A stretch of 64,000 bases of DNA from a bacterium C-53 (GCA_003612525.1 RAZD01000007.1:124001-188000); one strand, 5' to 3'. Numbered from the stretch's first letter, positions 7,820 to 17,615 are shown. The notes: generated from the letters alone by a model not told the origin. Translations and numbers: made by a program.

Positions 7820-10793
7820 TCTCTGCACCTTCCTTTTCCATACTTATATTTCTACGAACTGCATGAATAAACTGTTTCGCAATACCGTACAAATCTCTTG
7901 TGTCCACCTTACTGTCATTCTTATAATCATCATCAATCGATTTATTGATATCAAGAGACGAACTGATGCTTACCATAACAGGCTTTGCATCCCTTCCTTC
8001 ATGTTCAAAGAAATCCGCCATCTCTTCCTTCACCTGATTTAAGAATGTCAGGCTTTCCTCTTTGCTTCCGATAATGTATCCGTCAATCTGACCATTGGTT
8101 ATTGAGAATTCGGCAGCAATTTTTCCATGTGTTTCCGTCTGCATGGAAGCTTCCACTTTTTTATCTCCGTCTCCATGACGTATGGTAAGACGAATCGAAG
8201 TATATCCATCCTCTGTCTCTACCGGCACTTCATACTTTTCTTCCGAAGATAATGATTTCGTGAGAGATAACTCTTTGCAGAGAAGATTCAGCTGTCTTAC
8301 ATCAAGCAATGTCGGATTTTCCATATCAAGCGATTTTGACAGTACCTCCTCGGCTTTTTCCGCAAGCGCTTCATATGCCTGTCCCGCACTCTCTGCATTA
8401 TCCATATTTTCATACAGATTTTCAAGCTGCTCTGTAAGCTCTTCACTTTTACCGGTTTCCTCTGCCTTTTCAAACAGATTTTTAAACATGCTTCCTCTGA
8501 AATTCATTAAAATATTCTGAGAAAGTACATTATCCACAGTCACAGGCTGGTCAAAACGGAGAAGCTCTTCAATAACCTGGGTTTCCGTTTCTGCTGCCGC
8601 CTGAATATCCTTCTTTATCTCTTCATAGTATTCATTTTTCGTATTTTGATCGGAGAGGAAATCATCCATCTCATGAAAAGCGCTTTCAATCTGTTCCGTA
8701 ATGCTCGCTCCGTTCCATGACACCGGATCTATCCCGCCAAAATTATGATCTACGGAAATATCCATCCCTGTTTTTTTGCTGCTTCTTATAGCAGATAAAA
8801 GATTTTTGAGACTCAGCGCATTTTCTTGGTTTACCACACTTCCAATCGCAGCCCCATCCGTATTCTCAATCTGATGAAGAAGCCTGTAAATTCCTATGTA
8901 AGATTCCTTTTCTTCCTCTGTAATCTGATTGTTTTTTTCAAGTTTGAACAGGAATTCACTGTATTTTTCGGTTTGTTCTACCACTGTGTCCGAATACTCG
9001 GATATCTTACGATTCAGGCTTTCAACATCCATTTTAAGAGGATTCACACCATCACGAATCAGATTTAATGTCATCTGAGGCGTCATCTTGTCAAGGAGCT
9101 CATTCACTGCATGATCTGCCTCTTTCACTCTCTGAACGTTCTCCGGTGTAATCTCCATGCTGTTATATCCCAGTATACGTACGGCACGCTGATTCTCAGG
9201 TGTCTTCGACAATCCCATATCTTCAAGGATATCATCCACATTACGAAATGCTTTACGAATGGAATCCCCCAGATCTTTGCGCACTTCCGTGCGGAGCGCT
9301 TCATATGACTGATTTGCTTTGTCATATTCTGACTTTAATCTGCTTCCTTCAACGTATATATCATCTAAGGTAAAGGTATCTGTTGTCCTTACTTTTCCGA
9401 GAACCGCTGCCGGATACGCCGCAAGCGCCGAAGTCTTATGCTGCGTTTCCTTATACAGGGCGATCTTCTCGTCTGCATGATCAACGCCTCTTCCCATTAA
9501 AGCATGATAAAATTGTTGTTCTACTGCTTTTAATTCTTCAACAAGTTCTGATAATTCAGCAGTTTCAATCGAATAGCCGCTCTTTAATAACTTGAGATTC
9601 GCCTCAGTTGTCATAAGAAGTCTTGTTTCTTCAAGAAATCTTTTCGCGGCCGTTTCGTCATAAGATTGCTGTAGATTCTGTTTATTTTCTTTATGATTAT
9701 TCTCTTTTTGAAGAAGATTTTCAATCGTCAGATCTCTTCCGGACTTTACAACATCTTCAACCTGTTCATCCGTAATCTCTTTTACCGCATCAACGATTTC
9801 CTGTGCTTTTTGTATTGTACTTTTATCAAAATCAAGCGCTGCACTTTTTGCATCTTTTCCATTTGAGATTGCATCCGCCACAGCATCCATACACCGATCT
9901 GTATCCACCGGAAATGAAATACCGGAAATGTTATGAAGAAGATTCAGGGATTCCTTTGTCAGAGGAACTCCTTTCTCAATCAGCCATCCTGCTTCCTTCA
10001 TCGTATCCTCCGATACGACAAGTCCTGCTTCCTCAATAATTTTCTTCATTTGCGGCTCAATCTGCTCCCAGTCAATCGCTTCCGCTTTCTTTGCATAATA
10101 ACCGGCTCCATTTACCGCAAAATAACCTCTCGGCTGTGCATTGCTGTTATTTCCGGAACTGAATTGTGCAAAATACAGATTCTCAATTGTAGGAGGCATC
10201 TGATTTTCCACCATATATTTTATAGCGCCTTCTGACAGATGCTCCACATCTTTTATCAGATCAATCGCTTCCTTTGACTGCTCAACATTTCGCTGCGTAA
10301 CTGGCAGATCATTCTCCTTCAGCTTTCTTTCAATCGCTGCTGCCTGCCCCGTATCACCGGTAACGTTCCGAAGATCCTCTGAATCAAGCGTATCTGTATA
10401 TCCGGCAATATCCACACCTGCCTGCACTAAAGAAGCCTTTATTTTGTCTGTGATCGTGACGGCGTCCTCAACCGGTATCTTGCGTGGGTCTACACCATCT
10501 TCCATCATTTTCGCCAGATCTTCTGCGGACAAAGAATTAGACATTACCGCTAAATAGTTATGCTGAAGGGCAACATCCTGCTGCCCTATTTCCTGCATGC
10601 ATTCCTCCAGAGTCTTTCCATGACTCTGCTTCTGTCCGAGGCCATATGCTGCGTTATCCATAACTATGCCGGAAATGTCCATTTGATATCCGCTGTTGTC
10701 CGATTTTTGAACCGCTGCGGAATGAGTCTCTTTTCCATATACTTCTCTGTCTGCATTAGTTGTCTGATTTAAATAGCTAAAGTCTATTCTCAT
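7809..10793 (-). CDS. Large uncharacterised flagellar-locus protein, FliK-like C-terminus
   Basis: A 994-aa soluble protein with no signal peptide or membrane helix. It opens MRIDFSYLNQTTNADREVYG. It contains many repeats of a short helical pattern such as LAKMMEDGVDPRKIPVEDAV and LIEKGVPLTKESLNLLHNI, each with a (G/N)-x-x-(P/D)-(L/V)-T element, suggesting an array of about ten related helical modules. The C-terminal 120 residues (VPVETEDGYTSIRLTIRHG ... KIAAEFSITNGQIDGYIIG) resemble the FliK/hook-length-control C-terminal domain. It is translationally coupled to flagellin. A role in export or filament control is inferred; the large helical-repeat part is not one I recognise with confidence (DUF6240-like proteins may be relatives). 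Confidence 0.6.
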   Translation of the reverse strand: MRIDFSYLNQTTNADREVYGKETHSAAVQKSDNSGYQMDISGIVMDNAAYGLGQKQSHGKTLEECMQEIGQQDVALQHNYLAVMSNSLSAEDLAKMMEDGVDPRKIPVEDAVTITDKIKASLVQAGVDIAGYTDTLDSEDLRNVTGDTGQAAAIERKLKENDLPVTQRNVEQSKEAIDLIKDVEHLSEGAIKYMVENQMPPTIENLYFAQFSSGNNSNAQPRGYFAVNGAGYYAKKAEAIDWEQIEPQMKKIIEEAGLVVSEDTMKEAGWLIEKGVPLTKESLNLLHNISGISFPVDTDRCMDAVADAISNGKDAKSAALDFDKSTIQKAQEIVDAVKEITDEQVEDVVKSGRDLTIENLLQKENNHKENKQNLQQSYDETAAKRFLEETRLLMTTEANLKLLKSGYSIETAELSELVEELKAVEQQFYHALMGRGVDHADEKIALYKETQHKTSALAAYPAAVLGKVRTTDTFTLDDIYVEGSRLKSEYDKANQSYEALRTEVRKDLGDSIRKAFRNVDDILEDMGLSKTPENQRAVRILGYNSMEITPENVQRVKEADHAVNELLDKMTPQMTLNLIRDGVNPLKMDVESLNRKISEYSDTVVEQTEKYSEFLFKLEKNNQITEEEKESYIGIYRLLHQIENTDGAAIGSVVNQENALSLKNLLSAIRSSKKTGMDISVDHNFGGIDPVSWNGASITEQIESAFHEMDDFLSDQNTKNEYYEEIKKDIQAAAETETQVIEELLRFDQPVTVDNVLSQNILMNFRGSMFKNLFEKAEETGKSEELTEQLENLYENMDNAESAGQAYEALAEKAEEVLSKSLDMENPTLLDVRQLNLLCKELSLTKSLSSEEKYEVPVETEDGYTSIRLTIRHGDGDKKVEASMQTETHGKIAAEFSITNGQIDGYIIGSKEESLTFLNQVKEEMADFFEHEGRDAKPVMVSISSSLDINKSIDDDYKNDSKVDTRDLYGIAKQFIHAVRRNISMEKEGAENEN

Positions 10794-10834
10794 ATTCTTT
10801 TCTCCGACATTCTAATGAGTTTTTTCTGACATAT

Positions 10835-10862
10835 ATTTCGGATAAAATGACAGATTCCTTAA
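10835..10862 (-). promoter_or_regulatory. Possible sigma-28 (SigD)-type flagellar promoter
   Basis: On the minus strand TTAA (10859-10862), a 16-bp spacer and TCCGAAAT (10835-10842) resemble the sigma-D consensus TAAA-N15-GCCGATAA. It lies 42 bp upstream of the FliK-like gene that heads the flagellin operon, the expected place for a late flagellar promoter. The match is partial. Confidence 0.4.
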
Positions 10863-10880
10863 TACTCATGTAGAAAATCA

Positions 10881-10916
10881 GGTGCCGAAATCCTCTAAAC
10901 CAGAATTCAGGCACCC
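10881..10916. terminator. Hairpin downstream of glgB
   Basis: AGGTGCC ... GGCACC pair across a 22-nt loop between the end of glgB and the flagellar promoter. The T-run is on the plus-strand side (CCTTTTTCTC), so it is a weaker terminator for the minus-strand glgB transcript. Confidence 0.5.
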
Positions 10917-10935
10917 TTTTTCTCTTAATTATTGA

Positions 10936-12858
10936 TTAAAATTTCAGTACAACTGCTCCATACGGAGGAAGTTCAAATCCAATCGAATATGGCTGTCCAT
11001 CCCACGGAATTTTCTCCGCTTTATAGGATTTTTCAAACTCCTTTCCGTTCCCGCCAAATCTTTTTTCATCACTGTTTAACATCACTTTATATTTTTTCTT
11101 TAATTCAGGAACGCCTACCCTGTAATCCGTACGTTCCATCGGCGTGAAATTCAATACAAAAAGCAGATTATTCTTTTCCGCTGAATCCTTTCGAATAAAA
11201 CTGTATATACTCTTCTCCGTATCATCCGCATTAATCCACTGGAATCCGTCATAACTGCGGTCAAGCTCATAAAGACATGGATATTTATTATAAAGCTTTA
11301 AAAGCTCCGCAACATACTCTTTCATTCCACAGTGAAGATCATTCTCCAGAAGATACCAGTCAAGTTCCCTTGCTTCACTCCACTCTCTTTCCTGCGCAAA
11401 ATCCTGTCCCATAAATAAAAGTTTCTTACCGCTGTGGCCAAACATATACGTATATCCAACACGAAGATTTGCAAACTTATCCCACTCATAGCCCGGCATT
11501 TTATTCAGCATAGAACATTTTAAATGTACAACTTCATCATGAGAAAGCACAAGAATATAGCTCTCCGCCGAATTGTAGCTCATGGCAAATGTCATTTTAT
11601 AATGATTATCTTTTCTAAAATACGGATCTAATTTCATGTAATCGCAAAAATCATGCATCCATCCCATATTCCACTTAAATGAAAATCCCAGACCATCATT
11701 TTCAGGCGTGTCTGTAACTTTCGGCCATGCAGTCGATTCTTCCGCAATCATGATGCTTCCCGGAAACTTACCAAGCACTACGGAATTCAAATGTTTGAAA
11801 AATTCAATTGCTTCAAGATTCTTATTCCCGCCATATTTATTTGCAATCCACTGTCCGCTTTCTTTTCCATAATCAAGATACAGCATGGAAGCCACTGCAT
11901 CCACACGCAGACCGTCAATATGAAATTCTTCCATCCAGAATATCGCATTTGCAATCAGGAAATTCTTTACTTCATTTTTACCGTAATCAAAGATCTTTGT
12001 TCCCCAGTCAGGATGCTCGCCTTTTTTCGGGTCCGCATATTCAAATAAAGGAGCTCCGTCAAACTCCGCAAGCCCATGCGCATCTTTCGGAAAATGAGCC
12101 GGAACCCAGTCGAGGATTACTCCTACATTATTCTTATGCAGCGTGTCCACAAGGTACATAAAATCTTCCGGAGTTCCATAACGGGAAGTTGGTGCATAAT
12201 AACCGGTTACCTGATATCCCCATGAACCATCAAACGGATGCTCCGCAATTCCGATTAATTCCACATGTGTATACTTCATTTCTTTTAAATAAGAAACAAG
12301 ACGGTCCGTAAACTCTCTGTAAGTATAAAATCCTTCGTTTCTCCCATCAGGATGCCGCATCCAGGAACCAATATGCACTTCATAAACTGCCATAGGTTCC
12401 TTCTTCAGGTCCTTTGTCTTACGCTCTTCCATCCATTTACTGTCAGACCATTTATACTGGGTAATATCTGTTGTCATTGATGCATTTCCGGGACGCATCT
12501 CAGAGTAATTTGCAAAAGGATCCGCCTTATAAAGCTCACGTCCGTCCTGTGTCAAAATATAATATTTGTACATAACATTCATGCCGACGTCAGGAACAAA
12601 TAACTGATAAATTCCGAGAGGCTCCAGACGCTCCATCGGATGACTCTCCTTATTCCACCCGTTAAATTCACCAATCACGCATACCTTCGCAGCATGAGGC
12701 GCCCATACTGCAAAATAAATTCCCTTCTTGCCCTCCTCGACGGATAAATGCGCACCTAATTTCCTGTAAATCTCATAATGAATTCCCTGACCAAAAAGAT
12801 ACTGATCCATCTCGGAAATAAATACACGTCCTTCTGATACTACTTTTGAATCTCCCAT
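10936..12858 (-). CDS. glgB: 1,4-alpha-glucan branching enzyme
   Basis: A 640-aa GH13 enzyme, the normal length for GlgB. An N-terminal CBM48 domain (GIYFAVWAPHAAKVCVIGEFNGW, about 45-68) precedes the catalytic barrel. The catalytic Asp lies in DGLRVDAVASML, the acid Glu in IMIAEESTAWP, and the third carboxylate in VLSHDEVVH. It transfers alpha-1,4 chains to make alpha-1,6 branches in glycogen. No other glg gene is adjacent, so the locus is isolated from the rest of the pathway. An AAGGGAAGGATATGG start context supports the start. Confidence 0.97.
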   Translation of the reverse strand: MGDSKVVSEGRVFISEMDQYLFGQGIHYEIYRKLGAHLSVEEGKKGIYFAVWAPHAAKVCVIGEFNGWNKESHPMERLEPLGIYQLFVPDVGMNVMYKYYILTQDGRELYKADPFANYSEMRPGNASMTTDITQYKWSDSKWMEERKTKDLKKEPMAVYEVHIGSWMRHPDGRNEGFYTYREFTDRLVSYLKEMKYTHVELIGIAEHPFDGSWGYQVTGYYAPTSRYGTPEDFMYLVDTLHKNNVGVILDWVPAHFPKDAHGLAEFDGAPLFEYADPKKGEHPDWGTKIFDYGKNEVKNFLIANAIFWMEEFHIDGLRVDAVASMLYLDYGKESGQWIANKYGGNKNLEAIEFFKHLNSVVLGKFPGSIMIAEESTAWPKVTDTPENDGLGFSFKWNMGWMHDFCDYMKLDPYFRKDNHYKMTFAMSYNSAESYILVLSHDEVVHLKCSMLNKMPGYEWDKFANLRVGYTYMFGHSGKKLLFMGQDFAQEREWSEARELDWYLLENDLHCGMKEYVAELLKLYNKYPCLYELDRSYDGFQWINADDTEKSIYSFIRKDSAEKNNLLFVLNFTPMERTDYRVGVPELKKKYKVMLNSDEKRFGGNGKEFEKSYKAEKIPWDGQPYSIGFELPPYGAVVLKF

Positions 12859-12890
12859 ATCCTTCCCTTACTCCTTTCACTTTATCATTT

Positions 12891-15161
12891 TTAATTTCTG
12901 ATAAAATCTTTTTCTCTCAATATAATAAGATCATCATCATCATATCGCTTTGCAAATAAAATATCCATCAGATGATTCATATTCTTTTTGTCTACATGTT
13001 TGATTGCTTCATCCATAATTTCCTCCACTTCACGTATTGTCACAAAATGATCTGCTGTCTGCATCTCATCAATTCGAGTATAAAGTGCAAGAATTCCCAT
13101 CTCATCAATCGTATATTCCCTTTCATGCGCATATTCTTTTGCATGGTTCACAAGATCGTCATTCGTAAATGTTGGAATATTAACATTGACTGTAAACATC
13201 TTATCAAAATATTTTCTTAATTTCTGTAACTTCTTGATTCCGGATTTATGATCTTCAATAATGAAAAGCAGTCTTGCCTCCGGATGATTGATACACTTGG
13301 CAATCGCATCCAGAGTATTTACCGTAAGATCACCTGCCTTTTCAATTATCAGAGCGCCATCTCTGAGTGTTTCAATTGATTTTGAAATATCCTTCGTATT
13401 TAAAATCTCTCCTGATATTTTTGCAACCCTTCCGAGAAAATGAATGTTGGTCTGTTGGACGGCCTTCACCAGGGCAACTGCCATCCTGACTCTTGCTGAG
13501 GCTTCATTTCCTGTTACAATAATATTTCCCGTGACTGCAACCATACGTGCATTATCAATTGCGGCATTAATCTGTCCCTTTACGCCGGACATTTCAAGAA
13601 ATTCACTAAAATATTGCTCAAGAATTTCTTCCCTGTCCGGTTCTTCCGGATATTCTGATTCATCAATGAATTCATCCGCTTCCGGCTCCTCCTCACAGAC
13701 TTCTTCCTGTTCATCGGATTCCTCCGCTTCCTCCTCAGTCTCTTCAAATAAAATTTCTTCCTGAACAGGAGTACCCGCTTCCTCCTCAAAATCATCGGCA
13801 ACAGGTTCAGCTATTTCCGGAAGCTCAACCGTTTCCTCCTCTCTCGGCACAAAATTTTTTTCAATTCCGGGAAGAACACCTACAAACTGACTCATAATAT
13901 CACTTGTCTGTTCCAACGACTTTTTCTTTGCTTCCATAATGCGGCGCTGGTCATTTTCTTTCTTCATTCTGTCCCATTCCGCCATTACATCAGCAATATC
14001 CATTTGCCCTGTAATTTGTTTTTCAACAACCTCCGGTTCCGGTACAACCAGTCTGATCTGCCCATCATATTCCTGGGAAAGAATATGATCAAACTCTCCT
14101 GTCGACGGAATCTCCTCAAAAGATGTCTCTTTTGATACGGACAATTCAGGTTCCGGTTCTTCCTCCTCATGAGCCTCACTCAAAACATCATTCTCAGGTT
14201 CTTCGACAGGAAGCGGAATCTCTTCCGGCAGTATCTCCTGAACGGACTCAGGTTCTTCAGGATATTGATATTCTTCCTGATCCGGTACCTCCTGAAGACG
14301 AACTCCCTGCTGTTCGGATTCCTCAAAAAGTTCATGTATACTCTTCGAAAGCTCTTCCTGAAGATTTATTGTACTGTACTTGCCCATATTCACAGGGCGG
14401 ACCTGTATTTCTTCTTCTATCATTTTCGCAGGAATTTCTGTTGTTGGTTCTTGTGAAACTCCTACCGACGTAATCTGTATTGGAAAATCCTGATCATTTA
14501 CAGGCGTTTCATCAGATACTTCATTAAAAAACTCTTCTCCCTGTCCGATTCCATTCTGCTGATTAAACTTTTCCTGCTGCACCTCACTTAAAGGCTCATG
14601 CAGCATTTTAAGTTCCATTGCTTTCTGCACATACTTACCTTCTCCAAACCATAGAATCAGATCATTGCATTCCTCAACACAACGCGCAGCAAGACCAACC
14701 CTATGATATAAATAAGCTAATTCGTATGCCCACTTTTCACGATAATCTTTTTCTTTAAATTCCTCCAAAACAGCAATACGCTCATCAATACTGACTTCCT
14801 GGGCCTCATAAAGCTTGTATTGAAGTATATATCTTCCACTGTCTTTCGGCGCGATCTGAAGAAATTCTTTATAATATTCCACAGCCTGTACAAATTCACC
14901 CATTTTTATAGATAACTCACAGAGAGCATATACAATTGTTCTGCCTCCGGGATATCTCTCATACGCTAATAAAAGAATATCTCTGCTTTCTTCATATTTT
15001 CTGTTAATCTTATATATTTCACTTACCGTACAAAGCATGGATATACTCTTAACTCTTCTCCAGTCAACCGTATCCGCAACCTTCATTGCCTCTACATATT
15101 CTTTCTTTCCAAGTAACGACTTAATCTGCTCCGCACGAACCTTATATTCGTATTTATCCAC
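12891..15161 (-). CDS. TPR protein with acidic linker and degenerate AAA-like domain, unknown function
   Basis: A 756-aa protein starting with GTG at 15161 behind AGAGGTGG. Residues 1-190 are helical TPR-like repeats (MLCTVSEIYKINRKYEESRD, GEFVQAVEYYKEFLQIAP). Residues 190-530 are highly acidic and Pro/Glu-rich, probably disordered. From about 530 an AAA-like fold appears: AVTGNIIVTGNEASARVRMA sits at the P-loop position but lacks the Lys and Ser/Thr, GALIIEKAGDLTV lies at the Walker B position, and ARLLFIIEDHKSGI follows. This resembles CbxX/CfqX-type AAA domains that have lost ATP binding. It lies between glgB and rsmA. I know of no assigned function. Confidence 0.6.
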   Translation of the reverse strand: MDKYEYKVRAEQIKSLLGKKEYVEAMKVADTVDWRRVKSISMLCTVSEIYKINRKYEESRDILLLAYERYPGGRTIVYALCELSIKMGEFVQAVEYYKEFLQIAPKDSGRYILQYKLYEAQEVSIDERIAVLEEFKEKDYREKWAYELAYLYHRVGLAARCVEECNDLILWFGEGKYVQKAMELKMLHEPLSEVQQEKFNQQNGIGQGEEFFNEVSDETPVNDQDFPIQITSVGVSQEPTTEIPAKMIEEEIQVRPVNMGKYSTINLQEELSKSIHELFEESEQQGVRLQEVPDQEEYQYPEEPESVQEILPEEIPLPVEEPENDVLSEAHEEEEPEPELSVSKETSFEEIPSTGEFDHILSQEYDGQIRLVVPEPEVVEKQITGQMDIADVMAEWDRMKKENDQRRIMEAKKKSLEQTSDIMSQFVGVLPGIEKNFVPREEETVELPEIAEPVADDFEEEAGTPVQEEILFEETEEEAEESDEQEEVCEEEPEADEFIDESEYPEEPDREEILEQYFSEFLEMSGVKGQINAAIDNARMVAVTGNIIVTGNEASARVRMAVALVKAVQQTNIHFLGRVAKISGEILNTKDISKSIETLRDGALIIEKAGDLTVNTLDAIAKCINHPEARLLFIIEDHKSGIKKLQKLRKYFDKMFTVNVNIPTFTNDDLVNHAKEYAHEREYTIDEMGILALYTRIDEMQTADHFVTIREVEEIMDEAIKHVDKKNMNHLMDILFAKRYDDDDLIILREKDFIRN

Positions 15162-15246
15162 AGGTATCCACCTCTATTATTCAAATGCGTTTACACTTTG
15201 TCATTAGTCTACCATAACTACCAATCAATGTCAAAATACTGCTGCG

Positions 15247-16113
15247 TTATATTTCTTTTGCCAAATAATCGGTAAATTCTGCGAATTCCTGCAAAGTAAA
15301 CGCTTCTCCGCGAACCGTATCCGGTTTATTCAATTTCGAAATTGCCGCAATAATCTGTTCTTTGTCAAAGGAAAGATCAGAAGAATTCCTGAGTCCATTC
15401 ACAAGCGTCTTACGCCTCTGATTAAATGATGCACGGATAATACGAAACAGAAGTTCCTCGTCCTTTACCTTTACCGGAGGCTCTTTAAAACGTGTCAGCT
15501 TTATAACTGCCGAACCTATTTTTGGACGCGGCATAAAACAGTTTGGAGGAACATTAGCAACGAGATAAGGTTCCGAATAATACTGTACCGCAAGAGACAA
15601 AGCGCCATAATCTTTGTTTCCCGGCTGCGCAGCCATGCGCAGCGCAACTTCCTTTTGAACCATAATTGTTATACTTTCAATCGGAACATGCTTCTCAAAA
15701 AGCTCCATAATAATCGGCGTTGTAATATAATAAGGTAAATTAGCCACTACCTTGATTGGTTTTCCATTATTTTCTTCTTCCACAAGACGGTTTAAATCCA
15801 GTTTAAGAATATCCCCATGAATCACTGAAACATTATTATATTCACTCAAAGTATCTTTTAAAATCGGAATCAATGAATCATCTATTTCAACCGCCATAAC
15901 CTTCCCTGCATTTTCACACAAATACTGCGTCATTGTGCCGATACCCGGACCAATTTCCAATACAAAATCAGTCTTTGTAATTTCAGCAGCCCTAATAATC
16001 TTATCAAGAACATGTACATCAATCAAAAAATTCTGACCAAACTTTTTTTGAAAGTGAAACTCATACTTTTGTAAAATCTCTATTGTGTTTTTTGGATTTC
16101 CAAGAACCGCCAT
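15247..16113 (-). CDS. rsmA: 16S rRNA dimethyladenosine transferase RsmA/KsgA
   Basis: A 288-aa SAM-dependent rRNA N6-adenine dimethylase that modifies the two adjacent adenines in helix 45 of 16S rRNA. It contains KFGQNFLIDVHVLDKI, the SAM loop EIGPGIGTMTQYL (about 51-63) and the catalytic NLPYYITTPI. The C-terminal domain includes FNQRRKTLVNGL. It lies 20 bp after tatD, a common clostridial pair. Kasugamycin sensitivity depends on this enzyme family. Confidence 0.97.
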   Translation of the reverse strand: MAVLGNPKNTIEILQKYEFHFQKKFGQNFLIDVHVLDKIIRAAEITKTDFVLEIGPGIGTMTQYLCENAGKVMAVEIDDSLIPILKDTLSEYNNVSVIHGDILKLDLNRLVEEENNGKPIKVVANLPYYITTPIIMELFEKHVPIESITIMVQKEVALRMAAQPGNKDYGALSLAVQYYSEPYLVANVPPNCFMPRPKIGSAVIKLTRFKEPPVKVKDEELLFRIIRASFNQRRKTLVNGLRNSSDLSFDKEQIIAAISKLNKPDTVRGEAFTLQEFAEFTDYLAKEI

Positions 16114-16133
16114 TTAAGCAACCATACCTTTCT

Positions 16134-16904
16134 TTACGGATTCATACGATACAAATGCAAGGCATTTTCATACGTGTGTTGATATACTTCTTCCACTGTC
16201 GTATGTTTAACAGAAGCTATTTCCTCTGCAATATACGGAAGATTAAGCGAAGAATTTCTCTTTCCCCGGTTTGGCACAGGGGCCAGATACGGACAGTCCG
16301 TTTCAAGAACGATTCTGTCGATTGGAAGATATTCTACAACTTCTCTCAGCTTCCTTGCATTGGAAAATGTTATCACTCCCCCTATTCCGAAATAAAATCC
16401 CATATTCAGAAAATCACGTGCCATTTCTCTTGAATAAGAATAGCAATGAATCACTCCTCCGATCTGCTCCGCATGATTTTCTTTCAAAATATCATAGGTA
16501 TCTTTTGCCGCATCCCGGCTGTGAATAACAACAGGAAGGGAAACCTGCCGCGCCATCAACAACTGTCTTACAAACCATTGCTTCTGAATGGACGGTTCAG
16601 GCGTATTCCAATAATAATCAAGTCCGATTTCTCCTATTGCTACGATTTTGGAATTCCTGCATTTACGTTCTATTTCATTAAGCGCCTGTTCCGTTAATTC
16701 ACCGCATTCACTTGGATGAATACCCAGCGCACCATATATAAAATCATATTCCTGCGTAAGCAGCAATGTCTTCTCCACACTCTTCATACTGGAAGATACA
16801 TTTACCACTCTGTCAATTCCAGCCGATAAAAGTGTTTCAAAAAGCTCTTTGCGGTCCCCATCAAATTTTTCATCATCATAATGCGAATGTGTATCAAAAA
16901 TCAT
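16134..16904 (-). CDS. tatD: TatD-family metal-dependent DNase
   Basis: A 256-aa TIM-barrel hydrolase. The metal ligands are visible: FDTHSHYDDEKFD at the start, GEIGLDYYW (Glu), PVVIHSRDAAKD, GVIHCYS and LETDCPYLAP near the C-terminus. TatD proteins are Mg-dependent 3'-5' exonucleases with roles in DNA repair and quality control. It is the first gene of a two-gene unit with rsmA, which starts 20 bp downstream. Confidence 0.95.
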   Translation of the reverse strand: MIFDTHSHYDDEKFDGDRKELFETLLSAGIDRVVNVSSSMKSVEKTLLLTQEYDFIYGALGIHPSECGELTEQALNEIERKCRNSKIVAIGEIGLDYYWNTPEPSIQKQWFVRQLLMARQVSLPVVIHSRDAAKDTYDILKENHAEQIGGVIHCYSYSREMARDFLNMGFYFGIGGVITFSNARKLREVVEYLPIDRIVLETDCPYLAPVPNRGKRNSSLNLPYIAEEIASVKHTTVEEVYQHTYENALHLYRMNP

Positions 16905-16999
16905 TTTCAGAATTTACTCCTCTCTCAGTTATACACGAATCAATTATACTGACTAAAATTAAAATTCTCAATAAAAATAAAAAAATATTAAAAAAACTA

Positions 17000-17028
17000 T
17001 TGCATTATTTATAATCATATAATATAAT
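17000..17028 (+). promoter_or_regulatory. Promoter of the tRNA-Lys/tRNA-Pro transcript
   Basis: TTGCAT (17000-17005) and a perfect TATAAT (17023-17028) are separated by 17 bp. The predicted start is about 18 nt before tRNA-Lys, typical for a stable RNA operon. Confidence 0.75.
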
Positions 17029-17052
17029 AACTCTTGCATTGTTAATGCGCTT

Positions 17053-17125
17053 GCGCCTCTAGCTCAGCTGGCAGAGCACCTGACTCTTAATCAGGGTGTC
17101 CAGGGTTCGAACCCCTGGAGGCGCA
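17053..17125 (+). tRNA. tRNA-Lys (anticodon CTT)
   Basis: Complete cloverleaf. The acceptor GCGCCTC pairs with GAGGCGC, the D-arm GCTC pairs with GAGC, the anticodon stem CCTGA/TCAGG encloses the loop CTCTTAA with anticodon CTT, and the T-arm CAGGG-TTCGAAC-CCCTG is perfect. The discriminator is A. No CCA is encoded. Confidence 0.97.
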
Positions 17126-17181
17126 TTTAGCACTGGTTTTGTGGACCTGTGAGCCACGGGGTCGGTGCTATTTTATCATAG

Positions 17182-17255
<74 letters not shown>

Positions 17256-17261
17256 TCAAAA

Positions 17262-17304
17262 AAAGTATCGAAATCCTTAAATATTGAGGTTCGATACTTT
17301 TTTT
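17262..17304 (+). terminator. Intrinsic terminator after tRNA-Pro
   Basis: AAAGTATCGAA pairs with TTCGATACTTT, followed by a T-run. It is symmetrical and can serve the convergent XRE gene as well. Confidence 0.9.
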
Positions 17305-17321
17305 ATTATTTTCACAGAATA

Positions 17322-17615
17322 TCAATTTTTAAATTCCGAAATCAATTCACGTAAAATCTTAATCTGCTGATCTGATAAACCTTCCACGTTAATCGCTATA
17401 TAACAATCCGCTCTATTTGTTCTTCCCAAAATATAATCAGTTGAAACATGAAACGTATCGGCAAGGGCAACCAATTTCTTTAAACTGGGTTTTCTCTCCT
17501 GTTTTTCATATGCACTAATCATCGCAGGTGTAACGCCTATCTGCCTTGCGACGTCTGTCTGAGATAAATTATTTTTCACTCTGAGTGAAATTAATCGATC
17601 TGCCATTGATTCCAT
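17322..17615 (-). CDS. XRE-family transcriptional regulator, 97 aa
   Basis: A Cro/CI-type helix-turn-helix (MADRLISLRVKNNLSQTDVA RQIGVTPAMISAYEKQERKP, about 4-43) is followed by a short C-terminal part with SDQQIKILRELISEF, which may form a dimerisation helix. It is divergent from the glycan operon at 17773. The shared intergenic region has a GTTGAA-N6-TTCAAC palindrome, a third GTTGAA half-site inside the operon -35 box, and a 16-bp inverted repeat covering its own ribosome site. It is probably an autoregulated repressor of the glycan operon. An inducer-binding domain is not visible. Confidence 0.85.
   Translation of the reverse strand: MESMADRLISLRVKNNLSQTDVARQIGVTPAMISAYEKQERKPSLKKLVALADTFHVSTDYILGRTNRADCYIAINVEGLSDQQIKILRELISEFKN

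Noticed and set aside
15154-15162. Perfect DnaA box at the start of the TPR/AAA-like gene
   Set aside because: It is a single 9-mer overlapping a start codon, far from oriC. A single match of this length is expected by chance in a low-GC window of this size.
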